Below the pieces are notes generated by a model that saw nothing but the letters and a program-made list of their open reading frames with translations, was not told where the DNA came from and did not search any database. A stretch of 58,949 nucleotides of DNA from Oxalobacteraceae bacterium (lineage in GTDB: Bacteria; Pseudomonadota; Gammaproteobacteria; Burkholderiales; Burkholderiaceae_D), in the NCBI GenBank assembly GCA_021298555.1, contig JAJTGE010000021.1, positions 1-58,949 on the forward strand, given 5' to 3'. Both the position numbers and the translations under genes were made by a program. Below, piece after piece: positions 18,389-26,981 of the stretch (position 1 is its first letter; each line of letters begins with the position of its first letter).

Positions 18389-18456
18389 GAGAATGAGTTA
18401 AACGTATTACAAAGATTTGATTAGCTGCAAAGTTATAAAGCTACTGTGCCAGGCGG

Positions 18457-19152
18457 CTAAACGGCTGTACCAAATGCCCAGCCTATCAGGCTGGTAGCTA
18501 CCATTGCCGCAACGCCCCAGAAAGCTACGCGCAAACTACCACGTACCATGGAGGCGCCACCAGCACGCGAAGCCAATCCGCCCAGTATTATCAGTCCCAC
18601 TAACGAGCTTGCAGCAACGAGCGGCTGCAAAAAAGCTGTGGGCGTAATAACAGCAACCAGTAAAGGAAGAAGTGCACCGCTGGCGAAACTCAGCGCCGAT
18701 GTCCATGCCGCTTGTATTGGTTGTGCTGTACCTAACTTGGTGATGCCTAGTTCTTCGCGGGCATGCGTAGCAAGAGCGTCATGTGCACTAAGCTGAGCAG
18801 CGACTTCGCTGGCCAGATCATGTTTTAAGCCACGGCTGACATAGATTGCGGTAAGTTCTCTGTGCTCAGCAGCTGGGTCTTCCTCAAGCTCTTGTCGTTC
18901 GCACGCTATATCTGCTTGCTCAGTATCTGACTGCGCTTGCACAGAAACGTATTCACCAGCAGCCATGGACATTGCTCCCGCAATGAGCCCGGCTAAACCC
19001 GCAATCAGAATGGCATGATGACTGGCATCAGACGCAGCTACTCCGAGCATTAAACTAGCGGTAGAGATAATGCCGTCATTTGCACCCAATACGGCAGCAC
19101 GCAGCCAGTTAATTCGGTGCATGCGGTGTAATTCATGATGAAGTCGTGACAT
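18457..19152 (-). CDS. VIT1/CCC1-family membrane transporter (Fe2+/Mn2+)
   Basis: A 231-residue inner-membrane protein of the VIT1/CCC1 family. These proteins move iron or manganese out of the cytoplasm or into compartments. Typical start sequence LRAAVLGANDGIISTASLMLGVAAS, the paired motif AGAMSMAAGEYVSVQAQSD with its conserved Glu, an acidic cytoplasmic loop (QELEEDPAAEHREL), and three C-terminal hydrophobic segments give five transmembrane helices. It is transcribed alone or with the phosphatase 70 bases downstream. Confidence 0.92.
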   Translation of the reverse strand: MSRLHHELHRMHRINWLRAAVLGANDGIISTASLMLGVAASDASHHAILIAGLAGLIAGAMSMAAGEYVSVQAQSDTEQADIACERQELEEDPAAEHRELTAIYVSRGLKHDLASEVAAQLSAHDALATHAREELGITKLGTAQPIQAAWTSALSFASGALLPLLVAVITPTAFLQPLVAASSLVGLIILGGLASRAGGASMVRGSLRVAFWGVAAMVATSLIGWAFGTAV

Positions 19153-19289
19153 ATGTTTATTTTTTCGCAGTTAGAGCAAAGCTTAAATGATCATCGTGTG
19201 GTGCAGAAAAAACTTTACCGTGCACCAGCATAGTCGTTACATGATCTGTTTAGCTGTTGAAGCTCGAATGAGAAATTCGCTAGATCTGA

Positions 19290-19958
19290 TTAGGTAGTCA
19301 GCCACTCTTTGATGACCAGCCCTATGTCGTCGATTTCTTCTTCGCATACGGAGTGCTGCATAGGATAGTCTTTCCATTGCACAGCGTAGCCCAGATTTTT
19401 TAAGTAATCGCGTGAAGCCTCCGCACGATGAATGTGAACGACAGTATCAGCACGGCCGTGTGCCATAAATACGGGGGTAGAACTATTCGCTTCACTGCGC
19501 TCTGCTGGGACGCTATCAGCCAGCGGAAGGTAACCAGAAAGACAAAGTAAGCCCGCTAATTTTTTTGGATAGCGCAAGCCAGTTTGCAATGTCATTGCGC
19601 AGCCTTGGGAAAATCCAGCCAGGATAATGCGATCGGTGGGAATATCGCGCTCGATTTCACGCGTAATTAATTGCTCGATCTGTTGTTGCGATTTTCTAAG
19701 ACCAGCTTCGTCTTCACGTTTGACTAAATCCATACCAAGAATATCGTACCAGGCGCGCATGACGTAGCCATTATTGATCGTGACGGGGATCATCTCAGCA
19801 TGAGGAAATATGAAGCGAATATCAGGACAGCCTGATAAATCGAGTTCACCCACAATAGGTACAAAATCACGGCCATCAGCACCCAAGCCATGCATCCAGA
19901 TAACGGCTGCAGTAGGGTGATCGCCGGTGGTAATTTCTACGCTTTCCAATAATGACAT
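19290..19958 (-). CDS. Alpha/beta-hydrolase, carboxylesterase (phospholipase/carboxylesterase family)
   Basis: A 222-residue serine esterase of the abhydrolase_2 family. Visible are the oxyanion segment WMHGLGADG, the nucleophile elbow GFSQG with Ser117, the aspartate in HGRADTVV and the histidine in QHSVCEEE, so the catalytic triad is complete. There is no signal peptide, hence cytoplasmic. Members cleave short-chain acyl or aryl esters and some lysophospholipids; the physiological substrate is unknown. Confidence 0.93.
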   Translation of the reverse strand: MSLLESVEITTGDHPTAAVIWMHGLGADGRDFVPIVGELDLSGCPDIRFIFPHAEMIPVTINNGYVMRAWYDILGMDLVKREDEAGLRKSQQQIEQLITREIERDIPTDRIILAGFSQGCAMTLQTGLRYPKKLAGLLCLSGYLPLADSVPAERSEANSSTPVFMAHGRADTVVHIHRAEASRDYLKNLGYAVQWKDYPMQHSVCEEEIDDIGLVIKEWLTT

Positions 19959-20024
19959 GGTGAGTAGCTTTCTAAACGCTGACTAGCAAGCAGAGGAGGT
20001 GACGAACGAAAAATAATTCGCTCT

Positions 20025-20645
20025 TTATTTGGTCCGTAAAGCTGATTTGGGCCGAAACACTTTGCAAACATCATCGTGAGTTTCGATATACGGGCCACCA
20101 ATTAAGTCTATGCAATAGGGAACGGCGGCAAAAATACCCGGAACTATGGTTTTACCCGCCTCATCGCGTAATCCTTCCAGCGTTTCGCGTATGGATTTGG
20201 GTTGGCCTGGCAGGTTCATGATCAAAGCAGCATGGTCCGTTGTCTCGCGGATCACTGCAACCTGACGCGATAGTATCGCCGTAGGCACAAAACGCAGGCT
20301 GATTTGGCGCATTTGTTCGCCAAACCCCGGCATGATTTTGGTGCCCACAGCAAGGGTTGCTTCTGGCGTAACGTCGCGTCGCGCGGGGCCGGTGCCGCCA
20401 GTAGTCATTACCAGATCGCATCCAGTCACATCGACTAGTTCAATAACGATTTTTTCTATGGTTGCTTGATCATCGGGGATTAAGCGGGTTTCCATTTGCC
20501 ATGGACTCGATAGTGCCTGAGTAAACCATTCTTTAAGGGCGGGCACGCCTTGGTCTTCATAGACACCAGTGGAAGCGCGATCGGAGATAGATACTAATCC
20601 GATAAGTAACTCGTCAGGATGATTACGTTTCTTCATCATCGTCAT
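20025..20645 (-). CDS. mog: Molybdopterin adenylyltransferase Mog
   Basis: A 206-residue MoaB/Mog fold protein that adenylylates molybdopterin before molybdenum insertion by MoeA. Motifs are ISDRASTGVYEDQG near the N-terminus, the MPT-binding loop MTTGGTGPARRDVTPEA, and NLPGQPKSIRETL. It can supply the cofactor for the formate dehydrogenase at the start of the window. The 5' end overlaps the darP 3' end by 23 bases; ATG codons at 20639 and 20636 are alternative starts that would shorten the overlap. Confidence 0.93.
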   Translation of the reverse strand: MTMMKKRNHPDELLIGLVSISDRASTGVYEDQGVPALKEWFTQALSSPWQMETRLIPDDQATIEKIVIELVDVTGCDLVMTTGGTGPARRDVTPEATLAVGTKIMPGFGEQMRQISLRFVPTAILSRQVAVIRETTDHAALIMNLPGQPKSIRETLEGLRDEAGKTIVPGIFAAVPYCIDLIGGPYIETHDDVCKVFRPKSALRTK

Positions 20646-21222
20646 ACTCTTGCAGATGGTCGGCAGTGTCTGATGGTATTGAGGATTTTTTTAAATTTTT
20701 TAAAAGTTGAAAAATTTCACGATACGCTTTGGGTGGTTTTTGTTCAGCTTGCTCTTTGCGCGCATTGCGTATCAAGTTACGCGCATGTTGAATGTCCAGA
20801 TCAGGATATTTTTCACGCAAAGCAGTGAGCGCATTGTCGTCAGCAAGCAAACGTTCGCGTTGCCTTTCTATCGCATGCAAAGCCGCAGTTTCGGACTTAG
20901 AGGCCCCGTTCCAGCTGTCTATGGCGGTCTGAATTACTGCAACCTCAGAGTCTTCGAGCGTGCGCATCTTTTTGCCAACATACTGTAATTGTCTGCGCCG
21001 GCCTTCATGATCGGTAATTTGCTGACATTCCATGATGGCTTCAAGTACGTCCACAGGCATAGGGACGCGTTTGACGCGGTCGCTGGGTGCGGCAACTAAC
21101 ACGGCGCCCATTTTCTGCAGGGCGGTCATGTCGCGTTTAAGTTGTGATTTGGAGGGGCGCTCGTATTGCTGCTCGAATTCACTCGACTGGAATCCGACGG
21201 AGCCGCGATTTGCATTTGGCAT
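20623..21222 (-). CDS. darP: Ribosome-associated protein DarP (YjgA, DUF615)
   Basis: About 199 residues of the YjgA/DarP family, which binds pre-50S ribosomes and assists late large-subunit assembly. Typical features are the Lys/Arg-rich start (RPSKSQLKRDMTALQKMG), the region RRRQLQYVGKKMR, and the C-terminal helical part LIRNARKEQAEQKPPKAYREIF. I chose ATG 21222; the frame also opens at TTG 21231. It is divergent from pmbA and overlaps mog, the same darP/pmbA divergent pairing common in proteobacteria. Confidence 0.93.
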   Translation of the reverse strand: MPNANRGSVGFQSSEFEQQYERPSKSQLKRDMTALQKMGAVLVAAPSDRVKRVPMPVDVLEAIMECQQITDHEGRRRQLQYVGKKMRTLEDSEVAVIQTAIDSWNGASKSETAALHAIERQRERLLADDNALTALREKYPDLDIQHARNLIRNARKEQAEQKPPKAYREIFQLLKNLKKSSIPSDTADHLQEYDDDEET

Positions 21223-21294
21223 GATGGGCAACGTATGTCGATGGTCAACGGCTGCTATGATACCCGCTTTGATACTTAATTATGAAAATGCCCT

Positions 21295-22659
21295 ATGAAT
21301 AATGCCATCTTCACCCACAGTCAGGAGCAACTTAAAGAGATCGCGAGCGATGTGCTGCGTTTTGCGCGTGAAAAGGGTGGATCGGATGCGGTTGTGGAAA
21401 TCAGTGAAGGTCAAGGACTTTCGGTGAGTGTACGCAAAGGCAAAGTCGAGACCATAGAACAAAACAAAGACAAAGGCATAGGCGTAACGGTCTTTTTGGG
21501 CGAAGGCAAAGCTATTCGTCGAGGCAACGCTAGTACCTCCGACTTTTCTACCCAAGCGCTGAAAGACACCGTAGAGGCGGCCTACAACATCGCACGTTTT
21601 ACGGCAGAGGATGATTGCGCAGGTTTACCAGACCAGGATGTTCTTGAAACCCATCCGCGTGATCTCTCATTATTTCACCCTTGGCAGCTCACGGCGGCTG
21701 AAGCAGCCGAGTTGGCACAGCGAGCTGAAGCTGCTGCATTTGCCGTAGATAAGCGCATTACCAATAGCGAAGGTGCGAATACCTTTGCGCAGCAATCGCA
21801 TTTTGTGTTGGCTAATTCGCGAGGATTTATTGCGGGTTACCCTTATTCCCGGCATTCGCTTTCGGTATCTCCTATCGCCGGCAAGGGCAATAACATGCAG
21901 CGCGATGGTTGGTATTCATCTGACAGAAATCCTACCAAGCTTGCGAATCCGGAAGCGATAGGCCGTTATGCTGCCGAACGCGCATTATCTCGTCTTCATG
22001 CACGTCAGCTTGACACCCGTAAGTGCCCCGTACTGTTTGAAGCTCCGCAAGCGATAGGCTTGCTCGGCGCTTTTGTTCAGGCTGTTTCAGGCGGCGCTCT
22101 CTACAGAAAATCAACTTTTTTAACCGATTCTCTTGGCACAGCCATATTTGGACCGGATATACAAATCATCGAGGATCCACATCTCTTAGGTGGTGTAGGC
22201 TCTGCGCCATTTGACGAAGAGGGAGTGCGCACGCAACGGCGTGATGTGGTTAGTAATGGAATTTTGCAAGGTTATTTTTTATCGACCTACTCTGCCCGCA
22301 AATTAGGTATGAAGACAACAGGCAATGCAGGTGGTTCCCATAATCTTCAAATTCGTTCAACTCGCACTAAAGATACCGATGATTTTCGCGCGATGCTAAA
22401 AAAGATGCATACGGGTTTACTGGTTACTGAGCTCATGGGTCAGGGCTTAAATTATGTAACGGGTGATTATTCGCGCGGTGCCTCAGGTTACTGGGTTGAG
22501 AATGGAGAAATTCAATACGCAGTAGAGGAAATTACGATTGCCGGAAACATGCGCGACATGTTTAAAAATATTGCTGGCATCGGTAGCGACGTACTGGAGC
22601 GTGGAACGAAGAATTCTGGATCGATCTTGATCGAAAGCATGACTATCGCTGGTTCCTGA
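21295..22659 (+). CDS. pmbA: Metalloprotease PmbA (TldE)
   Basis: A 454-residue TldE/PmbA subunit of the TldD-TldE metalloprotease that cleaves unfolded peptides and processes some RiPP leaders. Typical stretches include SVRKGKVETIEQNKDKGIGV near the N-terminus, the C-terminal GLLVTELMGQGLNYVTGDYS, the end GEIQYAVEEITIAGNMRDM and GTKNSGSILIESMTIAG. The partner TldD, which holds the zinc site, is not in the window. An intrinsic terminator follows the stop by about 30 bases. Confidence 0.95.
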   Translation: MNNAIFTHSQEQLKEIASDVLRFAREKGGSDAVVEISEGQGLSVSVRKGKVETIEQNKDKGIGVTVFLGEGKAIRRGNASTSDFSTQALKDTVEAAYNIARFTAEDDCAGLPDQDVLETHPRDLSLFHPWQLTAAEAAELAQRAEAAAFAVDKRITNSEGANTFAQQSHFVLANSRGFIAGYPYSRHSLSVSPIAGKGNNMQRDGWYSSDRNPTKLANPEAIGRYAAERALSRLHARQLDTRKCPVLFEAPQAIGLLGAFVQAVSGGALYRKSTFLTDSLGTAIFGPDIQIIEDPHLLGGVGSAPFDEEGVRTQRRDVVSNGILQGYFLSTYSARKLGMKTTGNAGGSHNLQIRSTRTKDTDDFRAMLKKMHTGLLVTELMGQGLNYVTGDYSRGASGYWVENGEIQYAVEEITIAGNMRDMFKNIAGIGSDVLERGTKNSGSILIESMTIAGS

Positions 22660-22686
22660 TTTTCTTGTTTTACCTTTGCTTTTATC

Positions 22687-22722
22687 GCCCGGACGTTCCT
22701 TGATCGTCCGGGCTTTGTTTTT
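22687..22722 (+). terminator. Intrinsic terminator after pmbA
   Basis: Perfect 9-bp GC-rich stem GCCCGGACG (22687-22695) with CGTCCGGGC (22705-22713), a 9-base loop, followed by tttgttttt. Confidence 0.9.
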
Positions 22723-22737
22723 CGCCAATGTGATATT

Positions 22738-22911
22738 TCACAAAAGAGCCCATTGATCACGAGGTGCTTTCGCAACACTCCATTCCCACGAAAAACCTTC
22801 GTCGTAGCCACAAGAAAGTTTGCTTAATAGCGCAGAAATGTTTCCCTCAATGCGCCTAAACAACACACTGTTGCCAACGCGTTCACCGGCCTTGCTGCCG
22901 TCTAAGTTCAC
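22738..22911 (-). CDS. Candidate small protein (57 residues), unconfirmed
   Basis: On the minus strand, between pmbA and dctP, a frame opens at GTG 22911, directly after an in-frame stop, and runs to TGA at 22738. Its product would contain the segments LFRRIEGNISALL and YDEGFSWEWSVAKAPRDQW, with a plausible codon mix and amino-acid balance, including three tryptophans. I recognise no family. The ribosome-binding site is poor, so it may equally be the surviving tail of a larger decayed gene. The surrounding 354-base gap otherwise holds only the pmbA terminator and the dctP leader. Confidence 0.3.
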   Translation of the reverse strand: MNLDGSKAGERVGNSVLFRRIEGNISALLSKLSCGYDEGFSWEWSVAKAPRDQWALL

Positions 22912-23013
22912 CCCCTAGAATTGTCGATGTTTTAATGGAAACAGTGCATTTTCGTAAATAATTCCGAGCTGCGAATTTGCACCTTGTATTAGGCTCGGTA
23001 TAGGGGGACATAT

Positions 23014-24096
23014 ATGCAACGTCGTGACTTCATCAAAAAAGCTGCCGCGGGTGTAACCGTCGGCGCGCTTGCAGCACCAGCCATTGCACAAACTAATCCT
23101 ACAGTCAGTTGGCGCTTGGCCTCTAGTTTTCCTAAGTCTCTGGATACTATTTTTGGGGCGGCAGAAATAGTAGCTAAACGAGTAGCCCAACTCACTGATG
23201 GAAAATTTTCGATACGAACTTTCCCGGGAGGTGAATTAGTTCCAGCGTTGCAAGTATTCGATGCGGTTCAGGCGGGCACAGTCGAAATGGGCCATTCGGC
23301 GTCTTACTACTACTTCGGTAAAGACGCTACTTTTGCCTTTGACACAGCTATCCCTTTTGGCCTGACATCACGTCAACAAACCGCTTGGATGGATCAAGGT
23401 GGTGGTCGTCAATTGATGCGCGAATTTTTTCATGATTTCGGCGTTCTCAATTTTATGGGTGGGAATACTGGTTGCCAGATGGGCGGCTGGTTTCGCAAGG
23501 AAGTCAATACACCCCAAGAGTTGAACGGCCTGAAGATGCGCGTAGGTGGCTTTGCTGGTCGGGTTATGCAAAAGCTTGGTGTCGTTCCTCAGCAGATTGC
23601 TGGAGGCGATATTTATCCGGCACTGGAAAAAGGCACGATAGACGCGGCTGAATGGATAGGCCCCTATGATGACGAAAAACTGGGTTTCAACAAAGTAGCC
23701 CCTTTTTATTATTCGCCAGGTTGGTGGGAGTCGGGTGCGCAGCTGTCGTTTTATGTGAATCAAAAAGAGTGGGATAAATTACCCAAGGAGTATCAGGCGG
23801 CACTCGAGGTAGCTACCTATGAAGCGCATGTGGTGATGCAGTCTATGTACGATGCAAAAAATCCAACGGCGTTAGCAAGGTTAATGAAAAATGGCACCAA
23901 GTTACGCAGTTTTTCGAAACCAATTCTTGATGCGTGTTCTAAGGCAGCTACGGATGTATTTGACGAAGAAGCACAAAAAAATCCACGATTCAAAAAAGTA
24001 TTTGATCAATGGCGTCGTTTCCAGCGCGATCAGAATCAGTGGTATTCGGTAGCTGAACTTCCTATCCAGAGTTATCTGGTGAGCCGTAATCGCTAG
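23014..24096 (+). CDS. dctP: TRAP transporter substrate-binding protein, DctP family (TakP-like)
   Basis: A 360-residue periplasmic receptor. A twin-arginine signal (MQRRDFIKKAAAG, cleavage near AIAQ) is followed by the DctP fold with SSFPKSLDT, GNTGCQMGGWFRKE, MRVGGFAGRVMQKLGVVPQQ and EKGTIDAAEWIGPYDD. The tryptophan in EWIGPYDD differs from phenylalanine (EFVGPYDD) in the paralog at 9402, so ligand preference may differ. AGGGGGA precedes the ATG. It faces the convergent dctQM genes across two terminators, so receptor and membrane subunits are transcribed separately here. Substrate is likely a 2-oxo- or hydroxycarboxylate, by family resemblance. Confidence 0.94.
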   Translation: MQRRDFIKKAAAGVTVGALAAPAIAQTNPTVSWRLASSFPKSLDTIFGAAEIVAKRVAQLTDGKFSIRTFPGGELVPALQVFDAVQAGTVEMGHSASYYYFGKDATFAFDTAIPFGLTSRQQTAWMDQGGGRQLMREFFHDFGVLNFMGGNTGCQMGGWFRKEVNTPQELNGLKMRVGGFAGRVMQKLGVVPQQIAGGDIYPALEKGTIDAAEWIGPYDDEKLGFNKVAPFYYSPGWWESGAQLSFYVNQKEWDKLPKEYQAALEVATYEAHVVMQSMYDAKNPTALARLMKNGTKLRSFSKPILDACSKAATDVFDEEAQKNPRFKKVFDQWRRFQRDQNQWYSVAELPIQSYLVSRNR

Positions 24097-24145
24097 ATAC
24101 TGGCTTTGAGCTTGAACTAATATCCAGAGATCTAAACTGAGTCTC

Positions 24146-24173
24146 AACCCGCTGACCATCAGCGGGTTTTTTT
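24146..24173 (+). terminator. Intrinsic terminator after dctP
   Basis: Stem AACCCGCTG (24146-24154) with CAGCGGGTT (24160-24168), loop accat, then a run of T. Confidence 0.92.
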
Positions 24174-24215
24174 ATGGCGTAAAGGATCGCTCAGTTATCA
24201 CCATATAAGGATGAT

Positions 24216-24248
24216 AAAAAAAAGCCAGATCCTTGCGGGATCTGGCTT
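24216..24248 (-). terminator. Intrinsic terminator after dctM
   Basis: An 11-bp stem, aagccagatcc (24222-24232) with ggatctggctt (24238-24248). On the minus strand it is followed by a run of eight T (the A-run at 24216-24223), so it ends the dctQM transcript. Confidence 0.9.
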
Positions 24249-24279
24249 GATCATAAAAACTGATCTACAGCGACAGTTA

Positions 24280-25959
24280 CTATTTTTTATCCGGCTCACC
24301 CATGTTGAGTTTGAGATCGCCACCCCCGTCTTTATCGCCATCAAGATTAAATTCAAGCTTGGGTGTTTCCGACTCTAATTCACTACCCGGCATTTGAATA
24401 TTTAACTCGATTTGTTCTTTCATATCCGTTTTGCTATCGACAGAAATCAGATTGGGGAAACTAATAATAAGAGCAACCATAATCAGCTGAATCAGAACAA
24501 AGGGCACGGCACCCCAGTAAATATCGGTGGTCTTAACTTCCTTGGGTGCGACCGAGCGCAAGAAGAACAGCGCAAAACCAAACGGTGGATGCATGAAGGA
24601 GGTTTGCATGTTCACAGACAGCAAAACACCAAACCATATCAAGTCAATTCCCAACTTGTCTGCAACCGGTCCAACGAGCGGTACCAGAATGAAAGCAAGT
24701 TCAAAAAAATCCAGGAAAAAAGCTAAGAAAAAGAAAAGAATATTGACGACGATTAGGAAGCCTGCAGTACCACCCGGCAGCGATGTTAAAAGATGCTCGA
24801 CCCACAGATCGCCATTGATACCCCGAAATACCAGCGAAAATACGCTGGAGCCTATCAGTATGAACAACACAAAGCAGGCCAGACGCGACGTCGAATTCAT
24901 AGCTTGCTTGAGCAAGTCACCGGTCAGTCTGCGATTCAGAAAGGCCAGGATCATGGCCCCTAACGCTCCCATGCCGCCACCTTCAGTCGGTGTGGCGATA
25001 CCGACGAAGATCGTACCCAATACCAGGAATATCAATGCCAGTGGTGGAACCAGAACCAGAATCACTTTTTCAGCCATGCGAGAAAATAGACCCAGGCTGA
25101 GTTTTTTGTTAGCAAGTGCAATAGCGTAGACAAGAACAACGCCAACAAGGCCGCTGTAGACGGCAATTTCATCGGTAGCGAGTTTGGTGTTGGCCGCCAG
25201 ATGAAATTTTCCAAACACCCAGGAGGCTGTTATGCCTATCAACAAAAGTACTACTAGCGACGCAACACCACTGTCGCCATTGTCCTCGCGCAGGTTACGT
25301 GCCTCTGGTGGCAGAGCAGGCAGCGCGTTAGGCTTAATCAGGGAGACCAGCAGGATGTACAACGTATAAAAAGCAGTAAGAACAAGACCGGGAATAAATG
25401 CGGCCTGATACATATCACCGACAGAACGTCCTAGCTGATCGGCCATAACGATAAGTACTAATGAGGGCGGAATAATTTGCGCCAGTGTGCCGGATGCTGC
25501 AATAACACCAGAGGCAATTCGCTTGTCGTAGCCATAACGCAGCATCACAGGCAGCGAAATTAAGCCCATAGAAATAACGGATGCTGCTACGACGCCTGTG
25601 GTGGCCGCCAACAGAGCGCCCACAAAAATCACCGCATATGCAATACCGCCGCGCAGTGGACCAAACAACTGACCTATGGTGTCGAGCAAATCTTCGGCCA
25701 TTCCTGAGCGCTCAAGTATGAGGCCCATGAAGGTGAAAAATGGAATGGCTAATAAAGTGTCGTTAGCCATAATACCGAACAGACGATTCGGTAGTGCTTG
25801 CAGCAGTTCAGGTTTGAGCAGGCCGACTTCGATACCAATGAGGCCAAACAGCAGGCCGTTAGCGGCTAACGAAAACGCCACCGGGAAACCCGATAGCAAA
25901 AATATGATCAGGGCAATGAACATGACCGGAGCCATGTTCGCAATCAGAAATTCAATCAT
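24280..25959 (-). CDS. dctM: TRAP transporter large permease DctM, with acidic C-terminal tail
   Basis: A 559-residue ion-coupled permease with about a dozen transmembrane segments. Family landmarks are FPVAFSLAANG, NDTLLAIPFFTFMGLILERSG, VVAASVISMGLISLPVML, GVIAASGTLAQIIPPSLVLI, GIATPTEGGGMGALGA and FGVLLSVNMQTSFMHPPFG. After the last helix comes an unusual charged tail of about 55 residues with three similar segments (LNIQMPG, LEFNLDG, LKLNMGEP), not part of the core family. The gene starts 18 bases after dctQ, so both form one operon; an intrinsic terminator follows. Confidence 0.94.
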   Translation of the reverse strand: MIEFLIANMAPVMFIALIIFLLSGFPVAFSLAANGLLFGLIGIEVGLLKPELLQALPNRLFGIMANDTLLAIPFFTFMGLILERSGMAEDLLDTIGQLFGPLRGGIAYAVIFVGALLAATTGVVAASVISMGLISLPVMLRYGYDKRIASGVIAASGTLAQIIPPSLVLIVMADQLGRSVGDMYQAAFIPGLVLTAFYTLYILLVSLIKPNALPALPPEARNLREDNGDSGVASLVVLLLIGITASWVFGKFHLAANTKLATDEIAVYSGLVGVVLVYAIALANKKLSLGLFSRMAEKVILVLVPPLALIFLVLGTIFVGIATPTEGGGMGALGAMILAFLNRRLTGDLLKQAMNSTSRLACFVLFILIGSSVFSLVFRGINGDLWVEHLLTSLPGGTAGFLIVVNILFFFLAFFLDFFELAFILVPLVGPVADKLGIDLIWFGVLLSVNMQTSFMHPPFGFALFFLRSVAPKEVKTTDIYWGAVPFVLIQLIMVALIISFPNLISVDSKTDMKEQIELNIQMPGSELESETPKLEFNLDGDKDGGGDLKLNMGEPDKK

Positions 25960-25977
25960 TTATAGGCCTCGATTTGA

Positions 25978-26562
25978 TCAGTTAAGTTTGTTCGCGGCTT
26001 TAATTGCCTCGATCTCTTCTTCAGGGGTAGCCACTTGCTTCTCAAACGCGCTGGCTTCGACTAATCCCATCAAATAACCAATTCGCTTAATAAGCTCGGA
26101 GAGCCCTTGCAGGGAAAGTAATAGAAAACCCACTGGTATCAATGTCTTGGCGGGCCAAATAATTAATCCGCCTGCATTACTGGAGACTTCCTGATTGCGG
26201 ATGGACTCATATGCAAAGGGAACTGCAAAATACAGAATGAGTAGCGTGGCAGGTAAAAGAAAGAAGATGAAACCGAACACATCAACCCACACTTGCGTAC
26301 GCTTGGAAAATCTGCCTACGACTACATCGATACGTACATGTTCGTTACGTTTGAGTGTGTAGGAAGAAGCCAGAAGAAAAATGGCACCAAATAGGTACCA
26401 TTGTATTTCTAGCCAAGCATTGGAACTGGTGTTGAAGGTATAGCGGACTAGGGCATTGCCACTGCAGATCAGCACGGCTAACAAAAGTGCCCAGCTGATT
26501 GCCAGTCCGATTTTTTCATTTAGTGCATCAATGAATCGGGAGAACGACAATAAAAATGACAT
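25978..26562 (-). CDS. dctQ: TRAP transporter small permease DctQ
   Basis: A 194-residue membrane protein with four transmembrane helices, the small subunit that pairs with DctM. Landmarks are WALLLAVLICSGNALVRYTF, the conserved WLEIQWYLFGAIFLLASSYT in helix two, NEHVRIDVV, and a fourth helix ending LLSLQGLSELIKR. The C-terminal 25 residues are charged and cytoplasmic. It is the first gene of the dctQM operon. Confidence 0.94.
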   Translation of the reverse strand: MSFLLSFSRFIDALNEKIGLAISWALLLAVLICSGNALVRYTFNTSSNAWLEIQWYLFGAIFLLASSYTLKRNEHVRIDVVVGRFSKRTQVWVDVFGFIFFLLPATLLILYFAVPFAYESIRNQEVSSNAGGLIIWPAKTLIPVGFLLLSLQGLSELIKRIGYLMGLVEASAFEKQVATPEEEIEAIKAANKLN

Positions 26563-26981
26563 GGTCGGTTTTCTTTCACGAAAAATTCATGGGACTCAGG
26601 AGCAAGCTGATTGATGAAAACTGCTTACCTTCATCTGCGATGCGTAGAGTCAGGTCAGTGCTATCGATCTCAGAACGGAATTTTAGATAGAGCTAGATAC
26701 CGTTCAGTGAGCTAATCAGGGTCTCCCGTATTCTTTTTTTCAGTCGGATACGCCGCTCGTAACAGTTGTGCCGGATGGTGCTTGGCGGAGGTGTCACGAG
26801 CATGAACGAAAATTTAGACGCTGTGGAGCCTATATCCAAATGCTGCTATGCAACAGCGGCTAAATTATTTTACCGATCTCGTTATTTTTGAATCACGAAG
26901 ACGTTTTATCACAACATTGCCCGGAATCCTTACTAAACAGGAAATTATTCGGAATGTTGTATTCGGTTTGGAACAGATCAG
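26563..26981. other. Intergenic region upstream of dctQM, downstream of argH
   Basis: About 420 bases, presumably with the dctQM promoter at its left side and the end of the argH transcript at its right. I see no convincing gene, RNA or terminator in it. Confidence 0.4.

Noticed and set aside
24527-25129. Open frame of 200 codons on the plus strand opposite dctM
   Set aside because: Low-complexity Lys/Arg/Ser/Pro product typical of an antisense shadow; dctM on the other strand is clearly conserved.
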